A stretch of 40,595 nt of DNA from Anaerolineae bacterium (GTDB taxonomy: Bacteria; Chloroflexota; Anaerolineae; UBA4142; SHND01), in the NCBI GenBank assembly GCA_021463195.1, contig JAJTXZ010000045.1:1-40595 (forward strand), given 5' to 3'. Position numbers and translations under genes: made by a program. The notes beneath the pieces are model-generated. The model saw only the letters and a list, made by a program, of their open reading frames with translations. It was not told the DNA's origin and searched no databases. This document shows positions 1 through 8,078 of this stretch, piece after piece (the first letter of the stretch is position 1; each line of letters opens with the position of its first letter).

Positions 1-96
1 CGCGGGTGCGCCAAACCAAGCAAATTGCCCAGAAACCCCAAAGGTCTTTCGACCAAGTACTCTGTTAAAGATGCACTAGAGCGAATTCCTAATTCG

Positions 97-150
97 TTTG
101 TGGGGCAAGGCCCTTCGGGTTTTCGGAAACCCGAAAAGCCCACTCACAAA
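97..150. repeat. Long imperfect inverted repeat
   Basis: The core is a perfect 9-bp stem, TTCGGGTTT (114-122) with AAACCCGAA (127-135), closed by a TCGG loop. GGGC (103-106) with GCCC (138-141) and TTTGTG (97-102) with CACAAA (145-150) extend it outward with internal loops. There is no T-run, so an intrinsic terminator is unlikely. It could be a REP-like element. Confidence 0.6.
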
Positions 151-319
151 TCAAAGTGGAATCGGCTCTAGTTCGCCACAGTCAGTTTGCGAACAAATCC
201 AATGCGCGCCAATAACCACACGCAACATTCCCGCGGACATTCGCGCGCGCATGCCACGCAAAACACAACGTGAGGTATAACTCGCGTTACGCGCCCTGTC
301 TAAAAAATTGCGGACAAAC

Positions 320-346
320 GTACGGCAAATTTGAAATTTGCCCTAC
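320..346. repeat. REP-like palindrome
   Basis: Perfect 9-bp arms GGCAAATTT (324-332) and AAATTTGCC (334-342) flank one G, extended by GTA/TAC with one mismatch. It resembles the short dispersed palindromes common between genes in Chloroflexota. Only one copy is visible in this window, so dispersal is inferred. Confidence 0.6.
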
Positions 347-363
347 CGCTGCGTAACATGAGT

Positions 364-369
364 TATAAT
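364..369 (+). promoter_or_regulatory. Candidate -10 box for the aldo/keto reductase
   Basis: TATAAT lies 53 nt upstream of the GTG start. No convincing -35 hexamer sits 16-18 nt upstream; TTGCCC at 338-343 is 20 nt away. Tentative. Confidence 0.35.
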
Positions 370-421
370 ACTGACGCGCGGTTTTGTTGGCACAGCCGCG
401 CGCGGCGCAAAGGAGCAGCGA

Positions 422-1399
422 GTGCAATATACCAATCTCGGCAAAACCGGCTTGAAAGTTTCGCGCATCTGTCTCGGCATGATGTCGTACGGCAACCCGC
501 AATGGCGCGAATGGGTTTTACCGGAAGCGGACGCGCGTCCCTTCGTTCAACGCGCGCTCGAAATGGGCATCAATTTTTTTGATACCGCGAATGTTTATTC
601 CATCGGCGTCAGCGAAGAAATCACCGGACGCGCGCTGCGCGACTTGGCGAAACGCGATGAGGTGGTCGTCGCGACCAAAGTGCATGGCCGGATGAGCGAC
701 GACCCCAACGGACGCGGTTTGTCGCGCAAACACATTTTGAGTTCGATTGACGCTTCGCTGCGGCGGCTCGGCATGGATTATGTGGACTTGTATCAAATCC
801 ATCGCTGGGACCAGGAAACGCCGATTGAAGAGACGATGAGCGCGCTGCACGATATCGTCAAAAGCGGCAAAGCGCGTTATATCGGCGCGTCATCCATGTA
901 CGCGTGGCAATTTCAAAAAGCGCAGTATATGGCGGAGAAAAATGGCTGGACAAAATTTGTCTCGATGCAAAATCATTACAATCTGGTGTATCGCGAAGAA
1001 GAGCGCGAAATGATTCCGCTGTGTCGCGACCTGGGCGTCGGACTCATTCCGTGGTCGCCGCTCGCGCGCGGTTTTCTCGCGGGCAATCGCACGCGCGACA
1101 AGGGCGGCGAAACCATACGCGCAAAAAGCGACCCATTCGCGCAAGAGATGTATTATCGCGACGCTGATTTCCAAGTCGTTGACCGCGTGAGCGAGCTCGC
1201 CGCGCGCATGGGACACAAACCCGCTTCGGTCGCGTTGGCATGGCTGTTGAATCAACCGAGCATTGATGCGCCCATCATTGGCGCGACAAAAATGTATCAG
1301 CTTGAAGACGCCCTCACCGCCACAACGATCAAACTCTCGCGCGAAGAAATGAAATATCTCGAAGAGCCATACGTGCCGCATCCCATTTTAGGACACTAA
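422..1399 (+). CDS. Aldo/keto reductase family protein
   Basis: A 325-residue NADPH-type oxidoreductase of the AKR superfamily (TIM barrel), probably reducing a small carbonyl substrate or oxidising a sugar; the substrate cannot be read from sequence. The catalytic tetrad is visible as Asp54 (FFDTA), Tyr59 (NVYS), Lys86 (ATKVHG) and His127 (YQIHRWD). The C-terminal cofactor region contains PIIGATKMYQLEDAL, typical of the family. Length is normal. The start is GTG at 422 with AAAGGAG at 409-415. A sugar isomerase and a Gfo/Idh oxidoreductase follow on the same strand, suggesting carbohydrate or polyol metabolism, but a strong terminator-like hairpin separates it from the isomerase. Confidence 0.93.
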   Translation: MQYTNLGKTGLKVSRICLGMMSYGNPQWREWVLPEADARPFVQRALEMGINFFDTANVYSIGVSEEITGRALRDLAKRDEVVVATKVHGRMSDDPNGRGLSRKHILSSIDASLRRLGMDYVDLYQIHRWDQETPIEETMSALHDIVKSGKARYIGASSMYAWQFQKAQYMAEKNGWTKFVSMQNHYNLVYREEEREMIPLCRDLGVGLIPWSPLARGFLAGNRTRDKGGETIRAKSDPFAQEMYYRDADFQVVDRVSELAARMGHKPASVALAWLLNQPSIDAPIIGATKMYQLEDALTATTIKLSREEMKYLEEPYVPHPILGH

Positions 1400-1400
1400 C

Positions 1401-1463
1401 GACGCCAGACAATGGGCGACAGACCGCCGGCAATACACCGCGGCCTGTCGTCCGTCGTCCACC
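1401..1463. repeat. Heptamer-phased intergenic array
   Basis: The gap after the aldo/keto reductase divides cleanly into nine 7-nt units. The left units start with GAC or GGC (for example GACGCCA, GACAATG), and the right units are of the opposite orientation (GCCTGTC, GTCCGTC, GTCCACC). Units differ in sequence but keep the period. The two halves pair to form the hairpin of the following terminator. Confidence 0.65.
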
Positions 1464-1472
1464 TTTTTTTTT
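1408..1472 (+). terminator. Strong intrinsic terminator abutting the next start codon
   Basis: Arms 1408-1427 and 1440-1459 form a stem of about 20 bp with G-T wobbles and one or two mismatches. The inner part pairs GACAGACCGC with GCGGCCTGTC. A 12-nt loop, CACC and nine T residues (1464-1472) complete it. It should end aldo/keto reductase transcripts, yet the isomerase ATG is at 1474, one nucleotide after the T-run. Confidence 0.75.
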
Positions 1473-1473
1473 C

Positions 1474-2376
1474 ATGCACATCGGTTTTCTCACCAACTGT
1501 TTTCATCATCGCAATTTGCCCGAAATTATCGAGTGGGCGGGCGCGAATGGTTTTCCTTCGCTTGAACTCGCGTGTTGGCCTCGCGCCAAGAACGCGGTGG
1601 ACCCGTCGCTCGATGTGGCGAATTTCACCGGACGCGACGCGGACGCGCTGTACGCGCTAGCGCAAAAACATAACGTCGCGTTCACTTGCTTGACATACTG
1701 CCCCAATACGCTCGCGCATAATCCCGCCGAACGCGAAGCGCAGCTCAATCAGCTTTATCGCATCCTCGACGCAGCCAAAGCGCTCGACGTCACCATCGTC
1801 AGCACATTCATCGGGCGCGATGAAACCAAAACACAACAAGAAAATTTTGACGAAATGGTCAAGGTGTTCGCGCCGCTGCTCGATTACGCGGGCGCGCGCA
1901 ATGTGCGAATCGCGATTGAAAATTGTCCGATGCCCGGTTGGCAATTTGAAGGCTTGCCCGGCAATCTCGCGTACGCGCCCGCGCTGTGGGACGAAATGTT
2001 CGCGCGGCTGCCACATCCGAATTTTGGCTTGAACCTTGATCCGTCGCATTTGGTGTGGCTCGGCGTGAATTATTACGATATTGTGCCAAAATACGCCGCG
2101 CGCATTTTTCACACGCACGCCAAAGACACTGTGATTTACGCGGACAAACGCGCGTACAATTCGATTCTCAATTCGGGTTGGAACACGTGGTGGCAATATC
2201 GTTTGCCGGGCAAAGGCGAAATTGATTGGAAGCGCTGGGCGCAGGTCTTGCGCGCGAACGGTTATGACGGCGTATTATCCATCGAACATGAAGACCCGGA
2301 ATACGAACACACCGAAGAATTGGTCAAAGAAGGTTTATTGCTCGGCAAACAAAATCTAAGCGCGGCAATCGCCTAA
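1474..2376 (+). CDS. Sugar phosphate isomerase/epimerase (AP-endonuclease-2-like TIM barrel)
   Basis: A 300-residue member of the xylose isomerase-like TIM barrel family, which isomerises or epimerises sugars or inositol derivatives with a divalent metal. Metal ligands are visible at Glu149 (AIENCPM), Asp189 and His192 (NLDPSHL), the HTHAKD motif and Glu271 (SIEHEDPE). The N-terminus MHIGFLTNCF is where family members normally start, so ATG 1474 is kept although no Shine-Dalgarno is present and a terminator T-run ends one base earlier. It is followed by a Gfo/Idh oxidoreductase, a common partner in inositol or sugar catabolism. The substrate is unknown. Confidence 0.9.
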   Translation: MHIGFLTNCFHHRNLPEIIEWAGANGFPSLELACWPRAKNAVDPSLDVANFTGRDADALYALAQKHNVAFTCLTYCPNTLAHNPAEREAQLNQLYRILDAAKALDVTIVSTFIGRDETKTQQENFDEMVKVFAPLLDYAGARNVRIAIENCPMPGWQFEGLPGNLAYAPALWDEMFARLPHPNFGLNLDPSHLVWLGVNYYDIVPKYAARIFHTHAKDTVIYADKRAYNSILNSGWNTWWQYRLPGKGEIDWKRWAQVLRANGYDGVLSIEHEDPEYEHTEELVKEGLLLGKQNLSAAIA

Positions 2377-2405
2377 AAGCAAAGCTTGGGTTTATCCAAA
2401 AATTC

Positions 2406-2438
2406 GCCCATGCGCTTGGACAACTCGAGCGCGTGGGC
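2406..2438. promoter_or_regulatory. Hairpin upstream of the Gfo/Idh gene
   Basis: GCCCATGCGCT (2406-2416) pairs with AGCGCGTGGGC (2428-2438), 11 bp with one G-T wobble and an 11-nt loop. There is no T-run. It contains a possible GTG at 2433, so translation more likely starts at GTG 2454, after the GAGGAAAA just past the hairpin. Confidence 0.55.
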
Positions 2439-2453
2439 TTGAGGAAAAGCACT

Positions 2454-3467
2454 GTGAATAAAATTCGCGCTATCGTCATCGGCACAGGTTTAATGGCGCG
2501 CTTTCACATCGAAATGATGTTGAAACAACAGGACACGACGGAAATCGTCGCGCTGTGCGACCCTTCGCCGCAGCAACTGGAACTGGCGACAGAATTGTTC
2601 GAGAAAAATGATTTGCCCGTGCCTGCCACTGGGCCCAACCTGGAAATTCTGCTCCAAGAATTTCGCGGCGAACTCGACGCGGCGTTGATTGTGACGCCGC
2701 ACGCGTATCATTTACGCCAAGCGACCGCGTGTTTGGAAAGCGGTCTCGACATTTTGTTGGAAAAACCGATGGTGCTGAACGCGCGCGAGGCGCGTAAACT
2801 CATCAAGGTTACGCAAACCACCGGACGGCTGCTCGTCGTCGCGTTCCCCGGTTCCCTTTCGCCGCAAATCCGCGAAGCGAAAAATATTTTGCGCGCGGGA
2901 AAAATCGGCGTCATGCAAAGCGTCAATGGCATCGCGTGGCAAAATTGGAAAACGAACACCGCGAACACGTGGCGCCAAATGCCAAAACTTTCGGGCGGCG
3001 GCTTTTTATTTGACACTGGCGCGCATCTTTTGAATACCACCTGCGATTTGGTGGGCGAAGATTTTGTCGAAGTCGCGGCATGGCTCGATCAGCGCGGCGC
3101 GCCCGTTGACATTATCGGAACAGTGATGGCGAAAACGAAATCCGGCGTATATGTGACGATGCACGCGTGCGGCGACGCATTCCCCACTTGGGCATCGGAA
3201 ATCATCATCGTCGGCAATGGCGGTTTGCTCCGCACCGGCATTTGGGGCGAACGTCTCGAAATCCAAATCGGCAAACCACGCGGCGAAGGATTCAAAACTA
3301 AAAATATAAAATTGCCGCCATCGCTCGGCGTATGGGAACAATTTCTCGATGTGCGCGCGGGCAAAATGGAAAATCCGTGTCCGCCCCAAGTCGGTTTGCG
3401 GATGGCGAAATTGTGGGACGCCATTAACGCTTCAGCGCGGCAAGGCGGCAATCCGGTACAAGTATGA
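2454..3467 (+). CDS. Gfo/Idh/MocA family oxidoreductase
   Basis: A 337-residue NAD(P)-dependent dehydrogenase. The N-terminal Rossmann fold shows VIGTGLMA at residues 8-15. EKP at 103-105 is the family signature with the catalytic-region lysine, and [14 protein letters not shown] contains the conserved histidine. It probably oxidises or reduces a sugar or cyclitol together with the upstream isomerase, but the substrate cannot be told. I chose GTG 2454 because GAGGAAAA stands about 4-11 nt before it and the Rossmann strand begins at the right distance; an in-frame GTG at 2433 would add seven residues lying in a hairpin. Confidence 0.9.
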   Translation: MNKIRAIVIGTGLMARFHIEMMLKQQDTTEIVALCDPSPQQLELATELFEKNDLPVPATGPNLEILLQEFRGELDAALIVTPHAYHLRQATACLESGLDILLEKPMVLNAREARKLIKVTQTTGRLLVVAFPGSLSPQIREAKNILRAGKIGVMQSVNGIAWQNWKTNTANTWRQMPKLSGGGFLFDTGAHLLNTTCDLVGEDFVEVAAWLDQRGAPVDIIGTVMAKTKSGVYVTMHACGDAFPTWASEIIIVGNGGLLRTGIWGERLEIQIGKPRGEGFKTKNIKLPPSLGVWEQFLDVRAGKMENPCPPQVGLRMAKLWDAINASARQGGNPVQV

Positions 3468-3501
3468 ATCTCGCTCTCTCGGACAAAAGGATAATGCGAA
3501 T

Positions 3502-4377
3502 ATGAAAATCATGCGCGTATTGTTTGGCGTGAGCGCGTTATGGCTCGGATGGTTCGCGTGGTCTGCCGCCGCGCCGGTCCACGCCGCTGAAACCGCCCCG
3601 CTGCGCGTCCAAGTCGCGGTGAACGCCTGGGGCGGCTGTCAATATCTCGTGCGCCCCGGCGATAATTTATTTCGCATCGCGATTCGGCACGGCGTTTCAT
3701 ATTGGTATCTCGCGCAAATCAACAGATTGCATAATCCGAATTATATTTACGCGGGGCAAATCCTCTTTGTGCCGTGCGGCAATATCCCCCCCCCCAATCC
3801 GCCGCGCCCGCCGCAATCTTGCGCGCCTTCGACCACGTATGTCGTCAAACCCAAAGATAATCTGTTTCGCATTGCGTTGAATCACGGCACGACTATCAAC
3901 GCCATTCGCGACGCGAATCAATTATGGGGACGCGTTTTACGTCCGGGCATGACGCTCGTGATTCCATGCCCCGGTTCGGTGCCGTACGGCAATCAAACGC
4001 CGCTGCCGCCCGCGCCGGGTCCAATTCCCGTCGCGCCGCAACCCGAAGTGACAGCGCTGCCGCCGCCGCCCACGCCCACGCCGCTTTCACCCACCGCGAT
4101 TCCGCCGCGTTCGGACGCGACGATAAAATTGCAAAATGGACAGCTCGAGCCGCCGATGATTGAAATCAAGGCGGGCCAAACCGTCTTGTGGGTAAATGAT
4201 TCTCAAAACACCTACACCATTCTAAGCGGCATTCCGGGACAGCCCAATCAATTCTTTGCGTCGCCGCCGCTGCCGCCTAATGGTTTTTATATTTTCAACT
4301 TTGAGGCAGCCGGCAACTATTCGTTCTATATCCATGAAAATCCGACGCTGGTCGGACAAGTGAATGTAACACCTTGA
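3502..4377 (+). CDS. Secreted protein with two LysM domains and a degenerate cupredoxin domain
   Basis: A 291-residue exported protein. A signal peptide (about 1-28, ending VHAA), LysM domains at about 47-91 and 112-156 (both with xxDNLFRIA), a Pro-rich linker (160-203) and a plastocyanin-like domain (205-291) follow in order. LysM domains bind peptidoglycan or chitin-type glycans. The four usual copper-ligand positions of the cupredoxin read Tyr238, Ile277, Asn280 and Leu283 instead of His, Cys, His and Met, so copper binding looks lost. ATG 3502 follows AAAGGAT. A run of ten C (3786-3795) encodes Pro96-98 between the LysM domains. Confidence 0.85.
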   Translation: MKIMRVLFGVSALWLGWFAWSAAAPVHAAETAPLRVQVAVNAWGGCQYLVRPGDNLFRIAIRHGVSYWYLAQINRLHNPNYIYAGQILFVPCGNIPPPNPPRPPQSCAPSTTYVVKPKDNLFRIALNHGTTINAIRDANQLWGRVLRPGMTLVIPCPGSVPYGNQTPLPPAPGPIPVAPQPEVTALPPPPTPTPLSPTAIPPRSDATIKLQNGQLEPPMIEIKAGQTVLWVNDSQNTYTILSGIPGQPNQFFASPPLPPNGFYIFNFEAAGNYSFYIHENPTLVGQVNVTP

Positions 4378-4391
4378 CGAAAGGCACAAGC

Positions 4392-4426
4392 CAAGTAAAA
4401 AGCGGGCTCATTAAGTTTTTTACTTG
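4392..4426. promoter_or_regulatory. Inverted repeat before ilvD
   Basis: CAAGTAAAAA (4392-4401) and TTTTTACTTG (4417-4426) form a perfect 10-bp stem with a 15-nt loop. It may be a weak terminator for the LysM gene or a leader structure of ilvD. The stem is AT-rich and lacks a GC core. Confidence 0.5.
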
Positions 4427-4438
4427 CGCTGAAAATTT

Positions 4439-6112
4439 ATGAATCCTGATCCTCGTTCTCGTTCGCGCGTGCTGCTTGATGGCGTAAATCGCGCGGCAGC
4501 GCGTTCGTATTTTCACGCGGTCGGTTATTCGAGCGACGATTTGCGAAAACCGCTCATTGGCATTGCGGTGCCGTACGCGCAAATGAGCTGTAATTTTCAT
4601 TTGCCGGAATTGGCGGCGCGCGTCGCGGAAGGCATTCACGCGGCAGGCGGCACGCCGTTTCAATTCAACACCGTGTCCGCGCACGATGGCATTACGATGG
4701 GCACCGAAGGCATGAAGACTTCGCTCATCAGCCGCGACCTCATCACCGATTCGATTGAATTGATGACGCGCGCGTATTATTTTGACGCGTTGGTGATCTT
4801 GTGCGGCTGCGACAAGACTATTCCGGCGGCGGGCATGGCGCTCGCGCGGTTGAATATTCCCGGCATCGCCTTGTATGGCGGCACAATCATGCCGGGGCAT
4901 TGGCGCGGCCAAGATTATGCGGTCGGTTCGATTTTTGAAGCGATTGGCGCGGTCGCCGCAGGCAACATGGCGGAAGCCGATTTGCATGAATTTGAACAGG
5001 TCATCTGCCCGGGCCCCGGCGCGTGCGGCGGTCAATATACCGCCAACACGATGGCGACGGTGATGGAAATCATCGGACTTTCGCCGTTCGGCGTCAACGG
5101 CGTGCCAGCGGTTGACCCGCGCAAAGCAGAGGTCGCGCGCAACGTCGGCGCGATGGTTTTGGAAACATTGAAACGCGATATTAAACCGCGCGACATTCTC
5201 ACGCGCGCCGCGTTCGATAACGCTATCGCGTGCGTGGCAATGACAGGCGGCTCGACGAATGCGGTGCTGCATTTGCTCGCGATGGCGCGCGAAGCGGACA
5301 TCGCGTTGACGATTGACGATTTTGATCCCATCAGCGCGCGCACGCCATTGATGGCGGATTTGGTGCCGGGCGGAAAATATACCGCGGTCGAAGTGGACCG
5401 CGCGGGCGGCATTCCGGTGATTGCCAAACGTTTGCTCGATGGCGGTTACGTTCAAGGCGATACGCTCACCGTCACCGGCAACACGTACGCGCAAGAGGCG
5501 GCGCGCGCGCATGAAGTCGCGGGCCAAATGGTGATTCGCGCGCTCGATAACCCGTTGAAACCGACGGGCGGTCTTGTGATTTTAAAAGGCAATCTCGCGC
5601 CCGATGGCGCGGTGGTCAAAATGGCAGGCCACGAGCGGCCCTATCATCGCGGGCCCGCGCGCATTTTCGACCGCGAAGAAGACGCGATGGACGCGGTGAC
5701 CCAAAGCAAAATTCAAGCGGGCGATACAGTGGTGATTCGCTACGAGGGCCCGCGCGGCGGACCGGGCATGCGCGAAATGTTGGGCGTAACCGCCGCGATT
5801 GTGGGCAAAGGTTTGGGTGAATCGGTCGCGTTGATTACGGACGGACGTTTCAGCGGCGCGACGCGCGGTTTGATGGTGGGACATGTCGCGCCGGAAGCGT
5901 ACGTCGGCGGACCCATTGGCTTGTTGCAAGAAGGCGATATGATTGTGATTGACGCAGACCGCCGCGCGTTGAACGTCGAATTATCCGCGACAGAGCTTGC
6001 GACGCGTCAGCGCGCGTGGAGCGCGCCGCCACCCCGTTACACGCATGGCGTCATGGCGCGCTACGCCGCATTGGTGAGTCAGGCGAATGAAGGCGCGGTG
6101 TTGAAACCGTAA
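4439..6112 (+). CDS. ilvD: Dihydroxy-acid dehydratase
   Basis: A 557-residue enzyme that dehydrates 2,3-dihydroxy-3-methylbutanoate and its isoleucine-pathway homologue to the 2-oxo acids in valine, leucine and isoleucine synthesis. Iron-sulfur cluster cysteines are visible at Cys51 (QMSCNFH), Cys124 (LCGCDKT) and Cys196 (GACGGQYTANT). Lys126 in CDK is the usual carbamylated metal-binding lysine, and GRFSGATRG holds the conserved serine. Length is typical. No Shine-Dalgarno is obvious before ATG 4439. Other ilv or leu genes are not adjacent. IlvD/Edd relatives act on sugar acids, and the sugar-type neighbours make that a weaker alternative. Confidence 0.94.
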   Translation: MNPDPRSRSRVLLDGVNRAAARSYFHAVGYSSDDLRKPLIGIAVPYAQMSCNFHLPELAARVAEGIHAAGGTPFQFNTVSAHDGITMGTEGMKTSLISRDLITDSIELMTRAYYFDALVILCGCDKTIPAAGMALARLNIPGIALYGGTIMPGHWRGQDYAVGSIFEAIGAVAAGNMAEADLHEFEQVICPGPGACGGQYTANTMATVMEIIGLSPFGVNGVPAVDPRKAEVARNVGAMVLETLKRDIKPRDILTRAAFDNAIACVAMTGGSTNAVLHLLAMAREADIALTIDDFDPISARTPLMADLVPGGKYTAVEVDRAGGIPVIAKRLLDGGYVQGDTLTVTGNTYAQEAARAHEVAGQMVIRALDNPLKPTGGLVILKGNLAPDGAVVKMAGHERPYHRGPARIFDREEDAMDAVTQSKIQAGDTVVIRYEGPRGGPGMREMLGVTAAIVGKGLGESVALITDGRFSGATRGLMVGHVAPEAYVGGPIGLLQEGDMIVIDADRRALNVELSATELATRQRAWSAPPPRYTHGVMARYAALVSQANEGAVLKP

Positions 6113-6130
6113 GCGGCGTTGGCGTGTCAA

Positions 6131-6150
6131 GCGCCCGAGTGTCAGGGCGC
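6131..6150. terminator. Possible weak terminator hairpin after ilvD
   Basis: GCGCCC (6131-6136) pairs with GGGCGC (6145-6150) around an 8-nt loop. No T-run follows, so termination is uncertain. Confidence 0.3.
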
Positions 6151-6187
6151 GCGCACACAGAGAATGGCGCGTCGGCGCGCGGCTCGT

Positions 6188-6223
6188 TATAATCCTCCTC
6201 GAATGTCCAGTTTGAGGAGGATT
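6188..6223 (+). promoter_or_regulatory. TATAAT box and 10-bp inverted repeat covering the Shine-Dalgarno
   Basis: AATCCTCCTC (6191-6200) and GAGGAGGATT (6214-6223) are perfectly complementary, and the second arm is the Shine-Dalgarno of the radical SAM gene (ATG 6228). A TATAAT at 6188-6193 overlaps the first arm. If transcription begins near 6200 the arm would not be in the RNA and the repeat might be an operator; if it begins upstream, the hairpin would mask the ribosome site. Confidence 0.55.
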
Positions 6224-6227
6224 TGTT

Positions 6228-7649
6228 ATGCGAGTTAAAATGATTCTGCCGGCGTTGACCGAAGCCACCAGTCCCTTTTTTCGCCCCATCAAATATGCGC
6301 TCTTTCCGCCGCTCGGACTCGCCACCCTTGCGGCGCATCTCGACCCCGCCGATGAAATTGAGTTACAAGATGAACACGTCGAAAAATTGAATTTGAACGA
6401 CGACCCGGAACTCGTCGTGATTCAAGTCTATATCACCTCGGCGCGGCGCGCGTACGAACTCGCCGACCATTATCGCCAACGCGGCGCGCATGTGTGTCTC
6501 GGCGGTTTGCATGTGACCTCGCTTCCGCGCGAAGCCGCGCAACATGCCGATACGATTTTTCTCGGGCCGGGAGATGACACCTTTGCGCGATTTCTCCGCG
6601 ATTTTCGCGCGGGGCAACCGCGCGCGTGTTATCAGGCGCCCGCGCAGCGCGCGCTCGAACATCTGCCGCCTTTGCGCCGCGACCTCATCAAACGCAATTT
6701 ATATCTGGTGCCCAATTCGATTGTGGTGTCGCGCGGCTGTCCGCATCAATGCAACTTTTGTTACAAAAACGCGTTCTTTGAAGGGGGCAATTCTTTTTAC
6801 ACGCAGCGCGTGGACGCGGCGCTTGCGGAAATCGAACGCTTGCCGGGACGCCATTTGTATTTTCTGGATGACCATTTATTTGGCAACGCCAAATTCGCCG
6901 CGGCGTTATGCGAGGGGATGCGTGGGATGAACCGCGTATGGCAAGCGGCGGCGACGGTGCAAAGCGTTTTGAAACCCGGGTTGGTGGAAAAAGCGGCGGC
7001 AGCGGGTTTGCGCAGCTTGTTTGTCGGCTTTGAAACTTTGTCGCCGCAAAATTTGCGCGCGTCGTCGAAATATCAAAATCTGCGCAAGGATTATGGCGCC
7101 GCCATCAGACGTTTGCATGATAACGGCGTGATGGTGAACGGCAGTTTTGTCTTTGGCATGGACGACGACGACGCGAGCGTGTTTGACCGCACGGTGGAAT
7201 GGGCGGTCGGCAACGGCATCGAGACCGCCACGTTTCACATTTTAACGCCGTATCCGGGGACGGGCTTGTATCAGCAGATGCAAGCGCAGAATCGCGTCTT
7301 GCACAGCGATTGGGATTTGTACGATACGCGGCACGTGGTGTACCAGCCCGCGCGTTTGTCCGCTAACGAATTGGAAAATGGATATTGGCGCGCGTACCGC
7401 GAATTTTATGCGTGGAAAAATATTTTCGCGGGCGCGTGGACGAGCGCGAGTTGGACCGAACGCGCGCGCCATATCGCGTATGCCGGCGGTTGGAAAAAAT
7501 TCGAGCCGTTGTGGGACCTGGCGATTCGCGCCAAACGCGTGACGACAATGCTGCCAACGCTGGAAGCGGTGTTGGGCGCGCATTCACGGCGCGATGACGC
7601 TCCAACGCCTTTGCCCGCGTCGGAGCATTCCGAACCAATGCTCGGCTAA
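6228..7649 (+). CDS. B12-binding-domain radical SAM protein
   Basis: A 473-residue radical SAM enzyme of the cobalamin-binding class. An N-terminal B12-binding-like Rossmann region (about 1-130) precedes the 4Fe-4S motif CxxxCxxC at Cys171, Cys175 and Cys178 (RGCPHQCNFCYKN). The radical SAM barrel and a C-terminal tail rich in basic and aromatic residues follow. The classic DxHxxG cobalamin motif is not obvious, so cofactor use is inferred from family layout only. Relatives carry out methylations or ring chemistry on lipids and tetrapyrroles, and no substrate can be assigned. ATG 6228 has a perfect GAGGAGG at 6214-6220. Confidence 0.87.
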   Translation: MRVKMILPALTEATSPFFRPIKYALFPPLGLATLAAHLDPADEIELQDEHVEKLNLNDDPELVVIQVYITSARRAYELADHYRQRGAHVCLGGLHVTSLPREAAQHADTIFLGPGDDTFARFLRDFRAGQPRACYQAPAQRALEHLPPLRRDLIKRNLYLVPNSIVVSRGCPHQCNFCYKNAFFEGGNSFYTQRVDAALAEIERLPGRHLYFLDDHLFGNAKFAAALCEGMRGMNRVWQAAATVQSVLKPGLVEKAAAAGLRSLFVGFETLSPQNLRASSKYQNLRKDYGAAIRRLHDNGVMVNGSFVFGMDDDDASVFDRTVEWAVGNGIETATFHILTPYPGTGLYQQMQAQNRVLHSDWDLYDTRHVVYQPARLSANELENGYWRAYREFYAWKNIFAGAWTSASWTERARHIAYAGGWKKFEPLWDLAIRAKRVTTMLPTLEAVLGAHSRRDDAPTPLPASEHSEPMLG

Positions 7650-7762
7650 CGCTTTTAATCTGAAATTATATCGCGCGCATTCCCGAATGCGCTGTTAGAG
7701 AACATCTCTCTACACAGCTTGCATCGCATAAAATGCGCCGCGCATCCCAAGGAGTATGGCGT

Positions 7763-7942
7763 ATGACGTTCACCGCTATCTTTGCTCTCTTTGCGTTCGT
7801 GATTCTGTGCATTGTATTCGGCGCTGGTTATGCCGGCAAAGGATTGAAATACGCGCTCTTGGCGACTGGCATCACCTTTGTCGCGTTACTGCTCTTGTTT
7901 GCCGCGACGCTGTACGCCATCACCACGATGATGCCCAACTAG
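7763..7942 (+). CDS. Small membrane protein
   Basis: A 59-residue protein with two probable membrane helices (about 3-22 and 29-52) joined by a short basic loop, GYAGKGLK. I do not recognise a family. ATG 7763 is chosen because AAGGAG at 7749-7754 stands eight bases before it; an in-frame ATG at 7733 lacks this site. It stands alone between the radical SAM gene and a convergent methyltransferase. Confidence 0.6.
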   Translation: MTFTAIFALFAFVILCIVFGAGYAGKGLKYALLATGITFVALLLLFAATLYAITTMMPN

Positions 7943-7996
7943 CGCGGATTTTATTTGGCGTATTTCTAGTTGACTTGAACAAGCGAGAATCAACAT

Positions 7997-8038
7997 TTCC
8001 AGACTTTAAGGGTTTTCGAAAACGCTTGGGGTCTGGAA
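7997..8038. terminator. Long hairpin between convergent genes
   Basis: Outer arms TTCCAGAC (7997-8004) and GTCTGGAA (8031-8038) are perfect. TTTAAG pairs with CTTGGG using wobbles, and the apex contains GGTTTTCGAAAAC. It lies in the convergent gap and could work on both strands as a terminator or be a dispersed palindromic repeat. No clear T-run follows. Confidence 0.5.
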
Positions 8039-8078
8039 GCAGTCACGCGACCATGCCGCGCGACGCGCGCGACAAATA

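Larger units (their letters stand above)
1..421. other. Gene-free stretch upstream of the aldo/keto reductase
   Basis: I see no credible gene here; the short ORFs have no family resemblance. It holds two inverted repeats (97-150 and 320-346, listed separately), a small GGTC/GACC hairpin at 43-54 and a candidate -10 box just before the first gene. It reads as the tail of an intergenic region whose left neighbour lies outside the window. Confidence 0.6.

Noticed and set aside
98-280. 60-codon ORF in the left intergenic region
   Set aside because: It begins in an inverted repeat, lacks a ribosome site and has no recognisable content.
4295-5527. Long minus-strand ORF of 410 codons opposite ilvD
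   Set aside because: It is an antisense shadow created by GC-rich codons. It overlaps a clear dihydroxy-acid dehydratase, is full of Arg/His/Ala and resembles no family.
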